A stretch of 35,914 nt of DNA from Thermoleophilaceae bacterium (GCA_014534235.1 JACVRW010000022.1:1-35914), one strand, 5' to 3'. Counted from the first letter of the stretch, positions 15,718 through 22,561 are shown. Notes: a model not told the origin generated them from the sequence alone. A program made the numbers and translations.

Positions 15718-16246
15718 ATGGTCTACGCCGCCCTCGCAATCTCGGGATTCACGCTCGCCTTCACGGTGCTGTCCTTCTGGTGGCTCCATGCTCGGCGAGG
15801 ATCGCTCGAGGCCGCGCCGCCTCGTACCTACGCCTTTATCGACAGGGTGCGGCTACGGCTACCGCTTGCGTTCTTCAACACCGGGGCCGCAGCGCTGATC
15901 GTTACCGACCTGCGGCTCGTCGTCGAGGACGCGCCTTCGGGGCAGCCGTTGCGCTGGGAGACAACCCGCTCGAAGCTGCGCCCGGAGTCCGACGACGGCT
16001 TCGCCTACGCCACACCGTTCTCGATCCAGGGCCGAGCGACGAGGGAGGTGATCGCCGAGTTCGGCCACAACCGCGGCTGGTCACCGGACCCGGCGAGCCG
16101 TCACCGAGTCCAACTCCAGGCCAAGGTTCATCCCGTCGCACGAATGGAAGGACATCGCAGCGTTTGAGTGGTGGGCACCGGCCTCGGCCGACGCAATGAA
16201 CAGGTACATCGCACACCGGAACGAGCCGCCTGAGCGGAGAAGTTAG
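15718..16246 (+). pseudogene. Small N-terminally anchored membrane protein with a frameshift
   Basis: ATG at 15718 begins with a membrane helix (YAALAISGFTLAFTVLSFWW) followed by a basic segment and a beta-rich cytoplasmic or external domain (LPLAFFNTGAAALIVTDLRL). The frame stops at 16165-16167 after an implausible tail. Removing one C from CCC at 16132-16134 joins it to a second frame reading HEWKDIAAFEWWAPASADA to a TAG at 16244, giving about 175 residues with a natural-looking end. It is therefore either a pseudogene or affected by a homopolymer error. The plan, TM anchor plus immunoglobulin-like beta domain, resembles the convergent neighbour at 16394-16903. Function unknown. Confidence 0.6.
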
Positions 16247-16393
16247 CCGCGGACGAGGGTCGGGCGGAAAATCGAAAGCGACGGGACTGCCCCGAAGGAC
16301 GGCCCCGTTAGCACGCGGGATGCGATAGTTAGACGATCATCGAAGCTAGCGGCGGCTGACCCAATTGTGGATCGTGCCTCGAGACGCCGAGCA

Positions 16394-16903
16394 CTACGTT
16401 CCCTTGTGTAGCGGCTTCTCGTCGGAGTAGAACGTTTCGCCCGTCGAAAGCGAAGTCCGCACGCGCACGGGCTGGCTCCTATTCATACCGCTTGCTTCGA
16501 GCCGTTCCCGGTCGAGCATTATGTCTCTGGCGTCTCTCGAGGGAACCTCAAGCGGCAGCTGATGCTGCGCCGACCATGCATACGCGGTCGGCACGAGCCA
16601 CTCGTCCGGTCCGCCGCCCTGCCGGTGAAACGCCACGCCAGTCCACCGAACCGGGTGCTCACTGCGGTTGAATAGCTTCACCCTCACCGCCTGAAGCTCC
16701 GTCTGGGCCAACACCGGCTCCACGACCGTGTACAGCCCGACTTCAACCTCACAACGAGTCTCCTCCCGCGCCCGTTTGTCGCGCCGCTGGAACACGAGGG
16801 CGACGGTCGAGACGATGGCCGCATATGCGGCTACCACGGCGGTGATGATCTCGCTGGGGTCCAAGGGCGACTGTCTAACGGTATGCCGGGGTGTGGACGT
16901 CAC
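16394..16903 (-). CDS. Single-pass membrane protein with beta-rich domain, function unknown
   Basis: A protein of about 169 residues. The membrane segment IITAVVAAYAAIVSTVALVF is followed by a basic stop-transfer region (QRRDKRAREETR) and a beta-rich domain containing VRVKLFNRSEHPVRWTGVAF and later VRVRTSLSTGETFYSDEK. Phrases like LFNRSEHPV are typical of small immunoglobulin-like modules in proteins of unknown role, often found in mobile islands. The GTG at 16903 is chosen because it overlaps the TGA of the HTH fragment in the classic GTGA arrangement; TTG at 16864 is the alternative and would begin right at LDPSEII. It faces the similar gene at 15718-16246 tail to tail across a 147-bp gap in which I see no other feature. 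Confidence 0.55.
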   Translation of the reverse strand: MTSTPRHTVRQSPLDPSEIITAVVAAYAAIVSTVALVFQRRDKRAREETRCEVEVGLYTVVEPVLAQTELQAVRVKLFNRSEHPVRWTGVAFHRQGGGPDEWLVPTAYAWSAQHQLPLEVPSRDARDIMLDRERLEASGMNRSQPVRVRTSLSTGETFYSDEKPLHKGT

Positions 16904-17070
16904 CGCCCACGGATGTAGGCGTAGACCGTCGTCCTCGACAGCCCGGCCTCCCTCGCGAATCGTCGTGATTGGCACGCCGAGCCCGTGGAGCTCCACGGAT
17001 GATCCGGCGCTCCGTCTTTCGACGCCGAATCGCGCGGTCATGGTCGGCCCCACGTCGGTGCTCGAGAGTA
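16900..17070 (-). pseudogene. Remnant of a Hin/resolvase-type helix-turn-helix protein
   Basis: Three frames of the minus strand together spell a recombinase-style HTH: RAIRRRKTERRIIR, then ELHGLGVPITTI, then AREAGLSRTTVYAYIRGR ending in TGA at 16900-16902. Each junction is repaired by removing one base (an extra G after the first part, an extra C after ATT in the second). The helix-turn-helix pattern GVPITTIAREAGLS-RTTVY is typical of the C-terminal DNA-binding domain of serine recombinases and of small HTH proteins derived from them. No catalytic domain is upstream, so if ever functional it was a small DNA-binding protein or the tail of a lost recombinase. Confidence 0.45.
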
Positions 17071-17088
17071 GCCTTGGACGCCCAAGGC

Positions 17089-17292
17089 GTGAGCGAGAGA
17101 CCTCGGACAACCTGCCCCACCTGCGGCGAAGCGATCGACCCGGACGAGTCTGATGTAGTCGAGGCGGTCGAGGTCGCGCCGGTGCCGGGCTTCGGAGCGC
17201 CAGGCGATACCGCCGATGGCATGAGCGTCGTCTTCCACGAGTCCTGCTTCCCTGAGGGCGACCCCAGGTACCGACGCCGAACGAACGGGTGA
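17089..17292 (+). CDS. Small zinc-binding protein (CPTC...HxxC)
   Basis: About 67 residues from GTG 17089 (VSERPRTTCPTCG). A treble of metal ligands is visible: CPTCG near the N-terminus and FHESCF near the C-terminus, separated by an acidic stretch and the segment PVPGFGAPGDTADGMSVV. This looks like a compact zinc-binding fold. Upstream in-frame starts exist but would add residues antisense to the HTH fragment that lack family character. Its TGA is one base from the ATG of the next gene, so the two form a short operon divergent from the HTH/membrane-protein pair. Confidence 0.55.
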   Translation: MSERPRTTCPTCGEAIDPDESDVVEAVEVAPVPGFGAPGDTADGMSVVFHESCFPEGDPRYRRRTNG

Positions 17293-17293
17293 G

Positions 17294-17764
17294 ATGCCGC
17301 GGTTCTGGCTGAGAATCCAGGGAGACGACCTTTGGCGTGCGATGGGGCTGCTGGACGGCGCAAGCATCCGGACAATCGCTGTCTCCGAAGGCTATTTCGG
17401 CAACCAGCCTCCGCCCGACCTCTCGCTCTTCCGCCTGACGGCCGTAGTCGACGCAGACACCGAGGAGGACGCCAAGAGCCGCGTGACGAGGATCTTGCCG
17501 GAGGGGTTCAACGTCGAGCGCGTGGAGCAGACCTACGTCGTCAAGAAGAAGTGGCCCGAACGGGGACGCGAGGGGTACTTCGCGGGCGGAGACGAGGACC
17601 TTCGCATGGCCATCAAGCACGCTGAGCGACTCGACGCGGACAGAGGCTCAGATAACTACGAGGTGAATGTGCTCGCCTCGCCAGAGGGTGACACCGTATG
17701 GTCTTCCGCATGGCGGGAGGAGAGGCGGGCTGAGGCCAAGAGGATGGCGAGCAGGCTGGCTTGA
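17294..17764 (+). CDS. Unknown 156-residue soluble protein
   Basis: ATG at 17294 follows the zinc protein's stop by one base. The product starts PRFWLRIQGDDLWRAMGLL and is a mixed alpha/beta, charged, soluble-looking protein without signal peptide or membrane helix. It contains LTAVVDADTEEDAKSRVTRI (split strand-helix), resembling small ferredoxin-like alpha/beta units, and a C-terminal basic helix (EERRAEAKRMASRL). No catalytic motif is recognisable. It is the right-most gene of the tRNA-bounded islet, 89 bases from the repeat. Codon usage is less GC3-extreme than in core genes, consistent with acquisition. Confidence 0.65.
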   Translation: MPRFWLRIQGDDLWRAMGLLDGASIRTIAVSEGYFGNQPPPDLSLFRLTAVVDADTEEDAKSRVTRILPEGFNVERVEQTYVVKKKWPERGREGYFAGGDEDLRMAIKHAERLDADRGSDNYEVNVLASPEGDTVWSSAWREERRAEAKRMASRLA

Positions 17765-17865
17765 CGGGGGTAGTCTGAATCCTGCCCTGCTGTTCCTGAC
17801 GCCCGCTCTATGCGCGTGTCCGGACAGCACAACAGAGAAACGCCGCGCATGCAGGGCTCCCTCGA

Positions 17866-17951
<86 letters not shown>

Positions 17952-18033
17952 GTGGAGCGCCCAGTATAGAGCCGGCACCCTTGTCGGCCGAGCGGCGCGC
18001 CGGCCGGCCGAGCGCCCCGCCGCCCGCGCGCTC

Positions 18034-18062
18034 TTGATGCCGTCCGACCCCCGCGGTAGTCT
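18034..18062 (+). promoter_or_regulatory. lexA promoter
   Basis: TTGATG (18034-18039), a 17-base spacer and TAGTCT (18057-18062) make a good sigma-70-type promoter 53 bases before the lexA start. The SOS box begins two bases after the -10, where a bound repressor would block initiation. Confidence 0.65.
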
Positions 18063-18063
18063 C

Positions 18064-18077
18064 CGAACACGTGTTCG
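18064..18077. promoter_or_regulatory. SOS box (LexA operator)
   Basis: CGAACACGTGTTCG is a perfect 14-bp palindrome matching the Gram-positive LexA consensus CGAAC-N4-GTTCG. Its position at the lexA transcription start predicts autorepression. Confidence 0.93.
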
Positions 18078-18114
18078 AACCAGTGCACTGCACGCGGCTA
18101 GATCCGGAGGCCTC

Positions 18115-18729
18115 ATGGTCGAGCTCAACCTAACCAAGCGACAGCAGGAGATCTTCGACTTCGTTCGGCGGTACGTGGGCGAGCACGGCTATCCGCCGAC
18201 CGTGCGAGACATCGGTAAGGCGATCGGCCTCACCTCCTCCTCCACGGTGCACGCCCACCTCGCGAACCTCGAGAAGCTCGGGCTGCTTCGGCGTGATCCG
18301 ACGAAGCCCCGCGCGATCGAGGTGCTGGTGGACAAGGCGAAGGCCGCGGCCGCGACAACCGGTCTGCCGCTCGTGGGTCAGGTCGCCGCCGGTCAGCCCG
18401 TGCTGGCCGAGGAGAACATCGAGGAGTACGTCGCGGTGCCGCCGATCGCGGGCGGTGACGACGGCACCTTCGTGCTGCGGGTGAAGGGTGACTCGATGAA
18501 GGACGTGGGCATCTACGAGGGCGACCACGTGATCGTTCGCAGCCAGGAGACCGCCGCGAACGGCGAGATCGTCGTCGCGCTGGTGGGGGAGGAGGCGACC
18601 GTCAAGCGCTTCTTCCGAGAGGAGGACCACGTGCGCCTACAGCCGGAGAACGAGGACCTCGAACCGATCCGGACGCGCGACGTCAAGCTGCTCGGCCGGG
18701 TCGTAGGTGTGTGTAGGAGGGTTCCGTGA
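18115..18729 (+). CDS. lexA: LexA repressor, SOS master regulator
   Basis: A 204-residue LexA. The N-terminal winged HTH (LTKRQQEIFDFVRRYVGEHG, then PPTVRDIGKAIGLTSSSTVH) binds SOS boxes. The C-terminal S24 peptidase domain carries the self-cleavage site Ala92-Gly93 (GQVAAGQP), the catalytic Ser127 (GDSMKDVGIYEGD) and Lys164 (EEATVKRFF). RecA filaments on single-stranded DNA trigger cleavage and derepression. ATG 18115 is chosen because GGAGG lies four bases upstream; in-frame codons further up run through the SOS box. The stop overlaps the next gene's GTG, so the small zinc-ribbon protein should be expressed with LexA and be SOS-inducible. Confidence 0.97.
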   Translation: MVELNLTKRQQEIFDFVRRYVGEHGYPPTVRDIGKAIGLTSSSTVHAHLANLEKLGLLRRDPTKPRAIEVLVDKAKAAAATTGLPLVGQVAAGQPVLAEENIEEYVAVPPIAGGDDGTFVLRVKGDSMKDVGIYEGDHVIVRSQETAANGEIVVALVGEEATVKRFFREEDHVRLQPENEDLEPIRTRDVKLLGRVVGVCRRVP

Positions 18730-18941
18730 CGACGCTGCTCGACGTCCCCAGTCGCCGGCGCTCAGACGCCGCCTTTCCCAACGGCAGCCGAGACGAGCGC
18801 CTGACGCTCGAGGGGAGGTTGGAGCGAGCGTGGCGGGGCCTGCATGGAGACGGCGCGGCCGAATGCCCGCTCTGCGATGGCGGGATGACCCTCCACGCGG
18901 ACGCCGGCGAGTGTCGGGCGTGCGGCGCGCGCCTCACGTAG
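18726..18941 (+). CDS. Small zinc-ribbon protein co-translated with LexA
   Basis: A 71-residue protein beginning at GTG 18726 inside the lexA stop (GTGA overlap). The N-terminal half is Arg-rich; the C-terminal half has a four-cysteine zinc ribbon, CPLCDGG and CRACGARL, about 21 residues apart. The ribbon could bind DNA, RNA or protein; no enzymatic motif is visible. Translational coupling to lexA predicts SOS-linked expression, an inference from gene arrangement. The family role is unknown to me. Confidence 0.75.
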   Translation: MTTLLDVPSRRRSDAAFPNGSRDERLTLEGRLERAWRGLHGDGAAECPLCDGGMTLHADAGECRACGARLT

Positions 18942-18977
18942 GGACGCTCTAGCCCGCGGCACCGAGCGCCCCGCCGG

Positions 18978-19006
18978 TCGACGCGCCGGCCTGCGCGACC
19001 TACCAT
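18978..19006 (+). promoter_or_regulatory. rnpB promoter
   Basis: TCGACG (18978-18983), 17 bases, TACCAT (19001-19006), placing the start about 7-10 bases later, exactly where the RNase P RNA P1 helix begins. Confidence 0.55.
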
Positions 19007-19011
19007 GGAGG

Positions 19012-19405
19012 AATGCCGGTCAAGCAGTCGCGGGGAGGCCGGGGAGACAACCGGTCCCTCGAGGAAAGTCCGGACACCGCAGGGCAGGGTGGTCGGGGAA
19101 ACCGACCCGGGGAAACCCGCGGGAAAGTGCCACAGAAATACACCGCCTAAGCGCCGGGCCTCACGTGAGCCCGGTGCCGGCAAGGGTGAAATGGTGCGGT
19201 AAGAGCGCACCGGCGTCGCGGCGACGCGGCGGCCAGGCAAACCCCACCCGGTGCAAGGCCAAGCAGGAGCGACGAGGCTGCCCGCCGAGCTCCAGGTAGG
19301 CCGCAGGGCCGAGAGGTCCCGCCCGCCGACGCGCCCGCTAACGGACCCGCGCGGCGGGCGAGATGGATGGCTGCTCGCGACAGAATCCGGCTTACCGGCC
19401 GGCTA
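19012..19405 (+). ncRNA. rnpB: RNase P RNA (bacterial type A)
   Basis: The catalytic RNA that trims tRNA 5' leaders. The universal elements occur in order: GAGGAAAGTCCGGACACC (CR I/P4 5' strand), CACAGAAATACACCGCC (CR II/III), GGTGAAATGGTGCGGTAAG (P10/11 region with GAGCGCACC following), AGCAGGAGCG, GAGATGGATGGCTGC, and the closing GACAGAATCCGGCTTAC that pairs back to form P4/P1. The P1 strands GCCGGT (19015-19020) and ACCGGC (19394-19399) set the ends, within a few bases. The short open frames across it are artefacts. Confidence 0.96.
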
Positions 19406-19411
19406 CGGGAG

Positions 19412-19436
19412 GGGCCCTCGCGCGAGGGCCCTTCCT
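19412..19436 (+). terminator. rnpB terminator hairpin
   Basis: A perfect 20-bp inverted repeat, GGGCCCTCGC/GCGAGGGCCC (19412-19431), followed by TTCCT, right after the RNase P RNA. Strong stem, short T tract, typical of high-GC genomes. The 149 bases from here to the next gene show no other feature I can support. Confidence 0.75.
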
Positions 19437-19585
19437 ATGCGCCGCTCCGCCGCCGAGCTTGCGCCCCGCCCCGGCGGGGTGCTCGTGTTTGCAGGGCAGA
19501 CATTTCCGCCAGGAATGCTGCGCGCTCCTGAAGTTCCGGTTTCGCGGCCACCCGTCCCGGCGAATAGACCCGCAGCCCGCTGTCG

Positions 19586-20026
19586 ATGCCTTCCCCGACC
19601 ACCACCACGACCAAGAAGAAGCCGGCCGGCGACGCCTATTGCCCCCACTGCCATCTCTTGATCGAACGCAAGGTGGGCGACCACTGGCCGCGGGAGCCGC
19701 TCCGGTGCCCGCATTGCCGTCTGCTCGTCGGGAGCGGACGCGCCCGGCCGACGCCATCGGCGGAGCCGGGCGCCCGCGGCAGCGCGGCCGGGGTGTTCGC
19801 TCACGAGGCGAAGCGCGCCGGCGGCGACCGCACCGCCTCAAAGGACGACGTCTGCCGGGCGATCCGAGAGGTGGCGGAGGCGGTGGGCGCACGACCGGAG
19901 CGGCTGCTCATGGTCGACTACCAGCAACACGCCTCGGGAGACGAGACCCTCCCCGACCTCAGCGAGGTCTTTGCCGCCTTCGGAAGCTGGAAGCGCGCTC
20001 GCCGGGCGGCGGCAACCTCGGCATAG
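19586..20026 (+). CDS. Zinc-ribbon protein with C-terminal HNH-associated-repeat-like helical domain
   Basis: A 146-residue soluble protein. After a Thr/Lys-rich start, residues 19-49 carry two CPHC-type knuckles (AYCPHCHLL and LRCPHCRLLVG), a zinc ribbon. After a low-complexity linker, the C-terminal ~60 residues form a helical unit (DVCRAIREVAEAVGARPERL then LPDLSEVFAAFGSWKRARRAA). Its FGSWKRA ending resembles the homing-endonuclease-associated repeat (a small DNA-binding helical repeat ending FGsWnxA). This suggests a nucleic-acid-binding protein. No nuclease motif is present. It is a single gene between rnpB and the cytochrome gene. Confidence 0.65.
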   Translation: MPSPTTTTTKKKPAGDAYCPHCHLLIERKVGDHWPREPLRCPHCRLLVGSGRARPTPSAEPGARGSAAGVFAHEAKRAGGDRTASKDDVCRAIREVAEAVGARPERLLMVDYQQHASGDETLPDLSEVFAAFGSWKRARRAAATSA

Positions 20027-20161
20027 TGCATTCGCCGCAACTACGGCCGGGGTCACGGCAAGCCCGGGCTGGCGCCGGCGCCCAAGCCGCTCTAGGGTGC
20101 ATCGCGGCGGTCACCACGGAGGTCCTCGGCCGGGTCCACGGCAGATAGAGTCCCGGGCCCC

Positions 20162-20647
20162 ATGGAAGTCGTCGCCGTACTCATCCCCTTCGTCGTGATC
20201 GGGATCGGGGTGATCTTCGTCGCCTTCTCCGGCGGTCCGGCCGCCGCAAGAGAGACGTACCTTTCGGGGGGCAGGCGGCTCTTTCCGGCGCTGATGGTGC
20301 TGCTCTACCTGGCCGCCGGGATCGCCGTTCCGGCGGCGGTGATCGCCTCGCGCGGCGAGTCCGAGGGTGCGGTCGGCAAGCTGCGCACCCGGGAGCCGAG
20401 CACCCGCATCGAGGAGGGCAAGGAGCTGTTCATGCAGACCTGCAGCACCTGCCACAACCTCGACGCGGTCAATGCGCGGGGCGTGACAGGCCCCGACCTG
20501 GACGAGCTCGGCGGGCTCGACGAGCAGCGCGTTGTGAACGCGATCAAGCGTGGCGGCACGGGGCAAGGCCGCATGCCTCCGGGGCTCCTGGAGGGCCGTG
20601 ACGCCCGGGACGTCGCGCTCTATGTCTCGCGGGTCGCCGGTCAGTAG
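20162..20647 (+). CDS. Membrane-anchored c-type cytochrome
   Basis: A 161-residue protein. Two N-terminal membrane helices (VVAVLIPFVVIGIGVIFVAF and FPALMVLLYLAAGIAVPAAV) are separated by a short basic loop. A class I cytochrome c domain follows outside the membrane. The haem site is CSTCH (Cys94, Cys97, His98); RGVTGPDLDELGG is the typical following loop; RMPPG supplies the probable Met ligand (Met138), and a terminal helix (RDARDVALYVSRVA) closes the fold. It should ferry electrons within the respiratory chain on the outer face of the membrane. No oxidase or cytochrome-maturation genes are nearby. Confidence 0.88.
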   Translation: MEVVAVLIPFVVIGIGVIFVAFSGGPAAARETYLSGGRRLFPALMVLLYLAAGIAVPAAVIASRGESEGAVGKLRTREPSTRIEEGKELFMQTCSTCHNLDAVNARGVTGPDLDELGGLDEQRVVNAIKRGGTGQGRMPPGLLEGRDARDVALYVSRVAGQ

Positions 20648-20710
20648 CGACCCCTTCATATGAACCCCGCACGTTGCGGCGGTTTCCGTCCGACGCCTGC
20701 GGTGTGCTGC

Positions 20711-20716
20711 TAGAGT
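20711..20716 (+). promoter_or_regulatory. -10 element ahead of riboswitch 1
   Basis: TAGAGT preceded by TGC (TGCTAGAGT); the second riboswitch has a similar TGCTAGCTT at 32697-32705. A weak -35 (TCCGAC, 20689-20694) lies 16 bases upstream. Confidence 0.4.
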
Positions 20717-20856
20717 GCCCGCGTCCGTCCAAGCCGAAGCCCTGTCGGTGGCGGGGCGTGGGGGACCCAAATGGCCGCTCGGCCGGGGGCGAATCACGGT
20801 GCGCCGTGTAGCGCAACTCTTTCAGCGCGAGCCCGTCAGCTAACCCCGCAGGCGAG
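20715..20856 (+). promoter_or_regulatory. Cyclic-di-AMP riboswitch (ydaO/yuaA class), copy 1
   Basis: Conserved ydaO landmarks occur in order: GCCGAAGCC (20733-20741), GTGGGGGACCCAA, GGGGGCGAATCAC, and the hallmark block CGTCAGCTAACCCCGCAGG (within 20817-20854). ydaO aptamers bind two c-di-AMP molecules and usually turn expression off; in actinobacteria they often precede cell-wall hydrolase genes. Here it ends a few bases before the ribosome-binding site of an uncharacterised membrane protein, so control may be at translation or by early termination. Bases 20817-20854 are identical to 32796-32833 in copy 2. Confidence 0.88.
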
Positions 20857-20871
20857 AAGAAAGAGAACTTG

Positions 20872-21462
20872 ATGCAGACAGCCGGTGCCCGGATCCTGCC
20901 CGACTACGAGCCGCAGGGTACGAGCCAGGACGAGCCGCGGCGGACGACCCGGGACGGCCTGCCGGAGCCCCCTGGGAGTGGTCCGCACGGGATGAGTCGC
21001 GAGGCGGTGCTGCTCGAATGGGAGCGTAAGATCGAGGCCGCCGAGCGCCGGCCGGCTCAGCTCGAGCGGCCCGGCGAGGTGGTAGAGGAGGCCGAGCCGA
21101 GGCCGCGTCGTTCCGAGCGACCTGGCGACGAGCGCGACGTCGCCGCGCGCAGGCCTGGTCGGTTCGAGCGCTCGCGCGACGAGCGGCGTCACTCCCCCCA
21201 CGGCGTACGTCGCTCCCGCGGCGCCGGCCCGCTCATCGACGACGTCCCCCATGCAGCCCCACGTCGATATCGGCGGCAGTCGGGCTCGGCGGCGTCCGCA
21301 ACGGAACGGCGCGCGATCACGATCACCGCACGGCCACGGCCGCCACGGCGCCGGCGCTCGGTCGTCGATAACCAGCTCGCGCAGCCGGATCGGATCGCCC
21401 TGTGGGCGTTCCTGCTCGGGTTGTTCCTGGTCGCCGTGGCGGCCGGGACCGCCCACGCCTGA
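20872..21462 (+). CDS. Disordered Arg-rich protein with C-terminal membrane anchor, under c-di-AMP riboswitch
   Basis: A 196-residue protein. Residues 1-170 are low-complexity and highly charged (repeated ERP/RR segments such as RPGRFERSRDERR), predicted to be disordered. The last ~22 residues are one membrane helix (IALWAFLLGLFLVAVAAG) ending THA, so it is tail-anchored with the long segment probably cytoplasmic. The AAAGAG ribosome site lies about seven bases before ATG 20872; TTG 20869 is an alternative start. I recall similar -ALWAxLLGxxLV- tails in related actinobacteria but no assigned function. The c-di-AMP riboswitch suggests a role in envelope or osmotic homeostasis. Confidence 0.7.
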   Translation: MQTAGARILPDYEPQGTSQDEPRRTTRDGLPEPPGSGPHGMSREAVLLEWERKIEAAERRPAQLERPGEVVEEAEPRPRRSERPGDERDVAARRPGRFERSRDERRHSPHGVRRSRGAGPLIDDVPHAAPRRYRRQSGSAASATERRAITITARPRPPRRRRSVVDNQLAQPDRIALWAFLLGLFLVAVAAGTAHA

Positions 21463-21560
21463 CGGCGCCGGCCTCGCCGCCGGCCGGCGGAGCGTGGTGG
21501 CTTCGGGCTTCGTCGCCCGCGGCCTGAGCCGATAAGCCTACTGCCGTATCACTCTTTGGC

Positions 21561-21602
21561 GTGACGAACACTCCTTTTTGTCGTAGACTTACGGCCCGTA
21601 AG
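21561..21602 (+). promoter_or_regulatory. Promoter with palindromic operator before the AhpD-like gene
   Basis: GTGACG (21561-21566), 17 bases, TAGACT (21584-21589). Overlapping the end of the -10 is the perfect palindrome CTTACGG-C-CCGTAAG (21588-21602), a likely repressor site. The adjacent HxlR regulator is the obvious candidate. Confidence 0.6.
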
Positions 21603-21626
21603 CCGTGCGCAGAAAGTGAAGTAGCG

Positions 21627-22190
21627 ATGAAGACCAAGGAGAGCAGGTTCCACGTACACGACGAGCTCACCGCGCCGGAGCGGAGCGTCCCGATCTTGAA
21701 GGGCGCACTTGCCGGCGGCGGGCAGCTTCCCAACTTCATCGGGGTGCTCGCGGGGGCCCCGGCCGTGCTCCGTGCCTACGCCCGCTTCCGCTCGGAACTG
21801 CGTCACGGCACGCTCCCGTACGCCACCCAGCAGCGCATCGCGCTCGCGGTGGCGGAGCACCAGCAGAGCGAGTACGGGCTCGCCACGCTCCAGCGCACGG
21901 CGCGCGACGCCGGCCTGGGGCTCGACGAGATCGCCCTCGCGCGCGAGTTCGACTCGCGCGACGAGCGCAACTCCATCCTGCTGCGCTACGTCAAGGCGCT
22001 CCTCGAGAGCGACGGTGCGCCGCCCCGCCACCTCCATGAGGAGGCGCTCGAAGCGGGCTGGTCGGACGAGCAGATGCTCGAGGCGGTCGCCCACGTCGCG
22101 CTCGCGAGCTTCGCCAACCTGGTGACCCGGGCCGGGGACGTCCCGCTCGACGGCTCTACCGAGAACTCACGGGTGCTCCAGGCCGCCTAG
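21627..22190 (+). CDS. Carboxymuconolactone decarboxylase/AhpD-like protein lacking the CxxC pair
   Basis: A 187-residue all-helical protein of the AhpD/CMD fold. RIALAVAEHQQSEYGLATLQ aligns with the active-site helix of AhpD proteins (xxLxVAxxxxCxYCxxxH), and the terminal helix LEAVAHVALASFANLV matches the family end. Both catalytic cysteines are replaced (Ser and Gly) and the His is Leu. Thiol peroxidase activity is therefore unlikely; Glu/His-type chemistry or a structural role is possible. ATG 21627 is chosen because upstream in-frame residues run through the promoter and operator. It is followed by an HxlR regulator, a common redox-response pairing. Confidence 0.8.
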   Translation: MKTKESRFHVHDELTAPERSVPILKGALAGGGQLPNFIGVLAGAPAVLRAYARFRSELRHGTLPYATQQRIALAVAEHQQSEYGLATLQRTARDAGLGLDEIALAREFDSRDERNSILLRYVKALLESDGAPPRHLHEEALEAGWSDEQMLEAVAHVALASFANLVTRAGDVPLDGSTENSRVLQAA

Positions 22191-22219
22191 CTTCGAGCCG
22201 ACTCGTGCGGATCTCTACG

Positions 22220-22561
22220 ATGTACGACATGGCCTCGGAGCAGGCCACTGTCGTGCAGCGGGAGACCTGCTGCTCGGCGTATCACCGCGCCATCGAGCTG
22301 GTCGGCAAGCGCTGGACCGGCGCGATCCTGTTCGTGCTGCTCGACGGCCCGGCCCGGTTCTCGGAGGTGAAGCAGCTCGTGCCCGACCTATCCGACCGGC
22401 TCCTCTCCGAGCGGATGAAGGAGCTCGAGGCCGAGGGCATCGTCGAGCGTCGCGTGATCGACGACATGCCGGTCCGCGTCGAGTACGCCCTGACGCCGAA
22501 GGGCAAGGCCCTCGAGCCTGCGGTACGGGCGTTGAAGGCCTGGGCGCGCGCCTGGCTGTAG
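22220..22561 (+). CDS. HxlR-family transcriptional regulator, probable redox sensor
   Basis: A compact winged-HTH regulator of about 113 residues. RETCCSAYHRAIELVGKRWT is the HxlR N-terminal signature, followed by GARFSEVK-type HTH (PARFSEVKQLVPDLSDRLLS), the wing (RRVIDDMPVRVEYALTPKG) and a final helix. The paired Cys just before the first helix are the residues used by thiol-switch HxlR proteins (such as HypR/QorR) to sense oxidants or electrophiles. It lies 29 bases after the AhpD-like gene. ATG 22220 follows a GGA at suitable distance; GTG 22205 and ATG 22229 are alternatives. Confidence 0.88.
   Translation: MYDMASEQATVVQRETCCSAYHRAIELVGKRWTGAILFVLLDGPARFSEVKQLVPDLSDRLLSERMKELEAEGIVERRVIDDMPVRVEYALTPKGKALEPAVRALKAWARAWL

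Noticed and set aside
19005-19400. Short open frames on both strands
   Set aside because: They lie inside the RNase P RNA, whose conserved elements explain the sequence.
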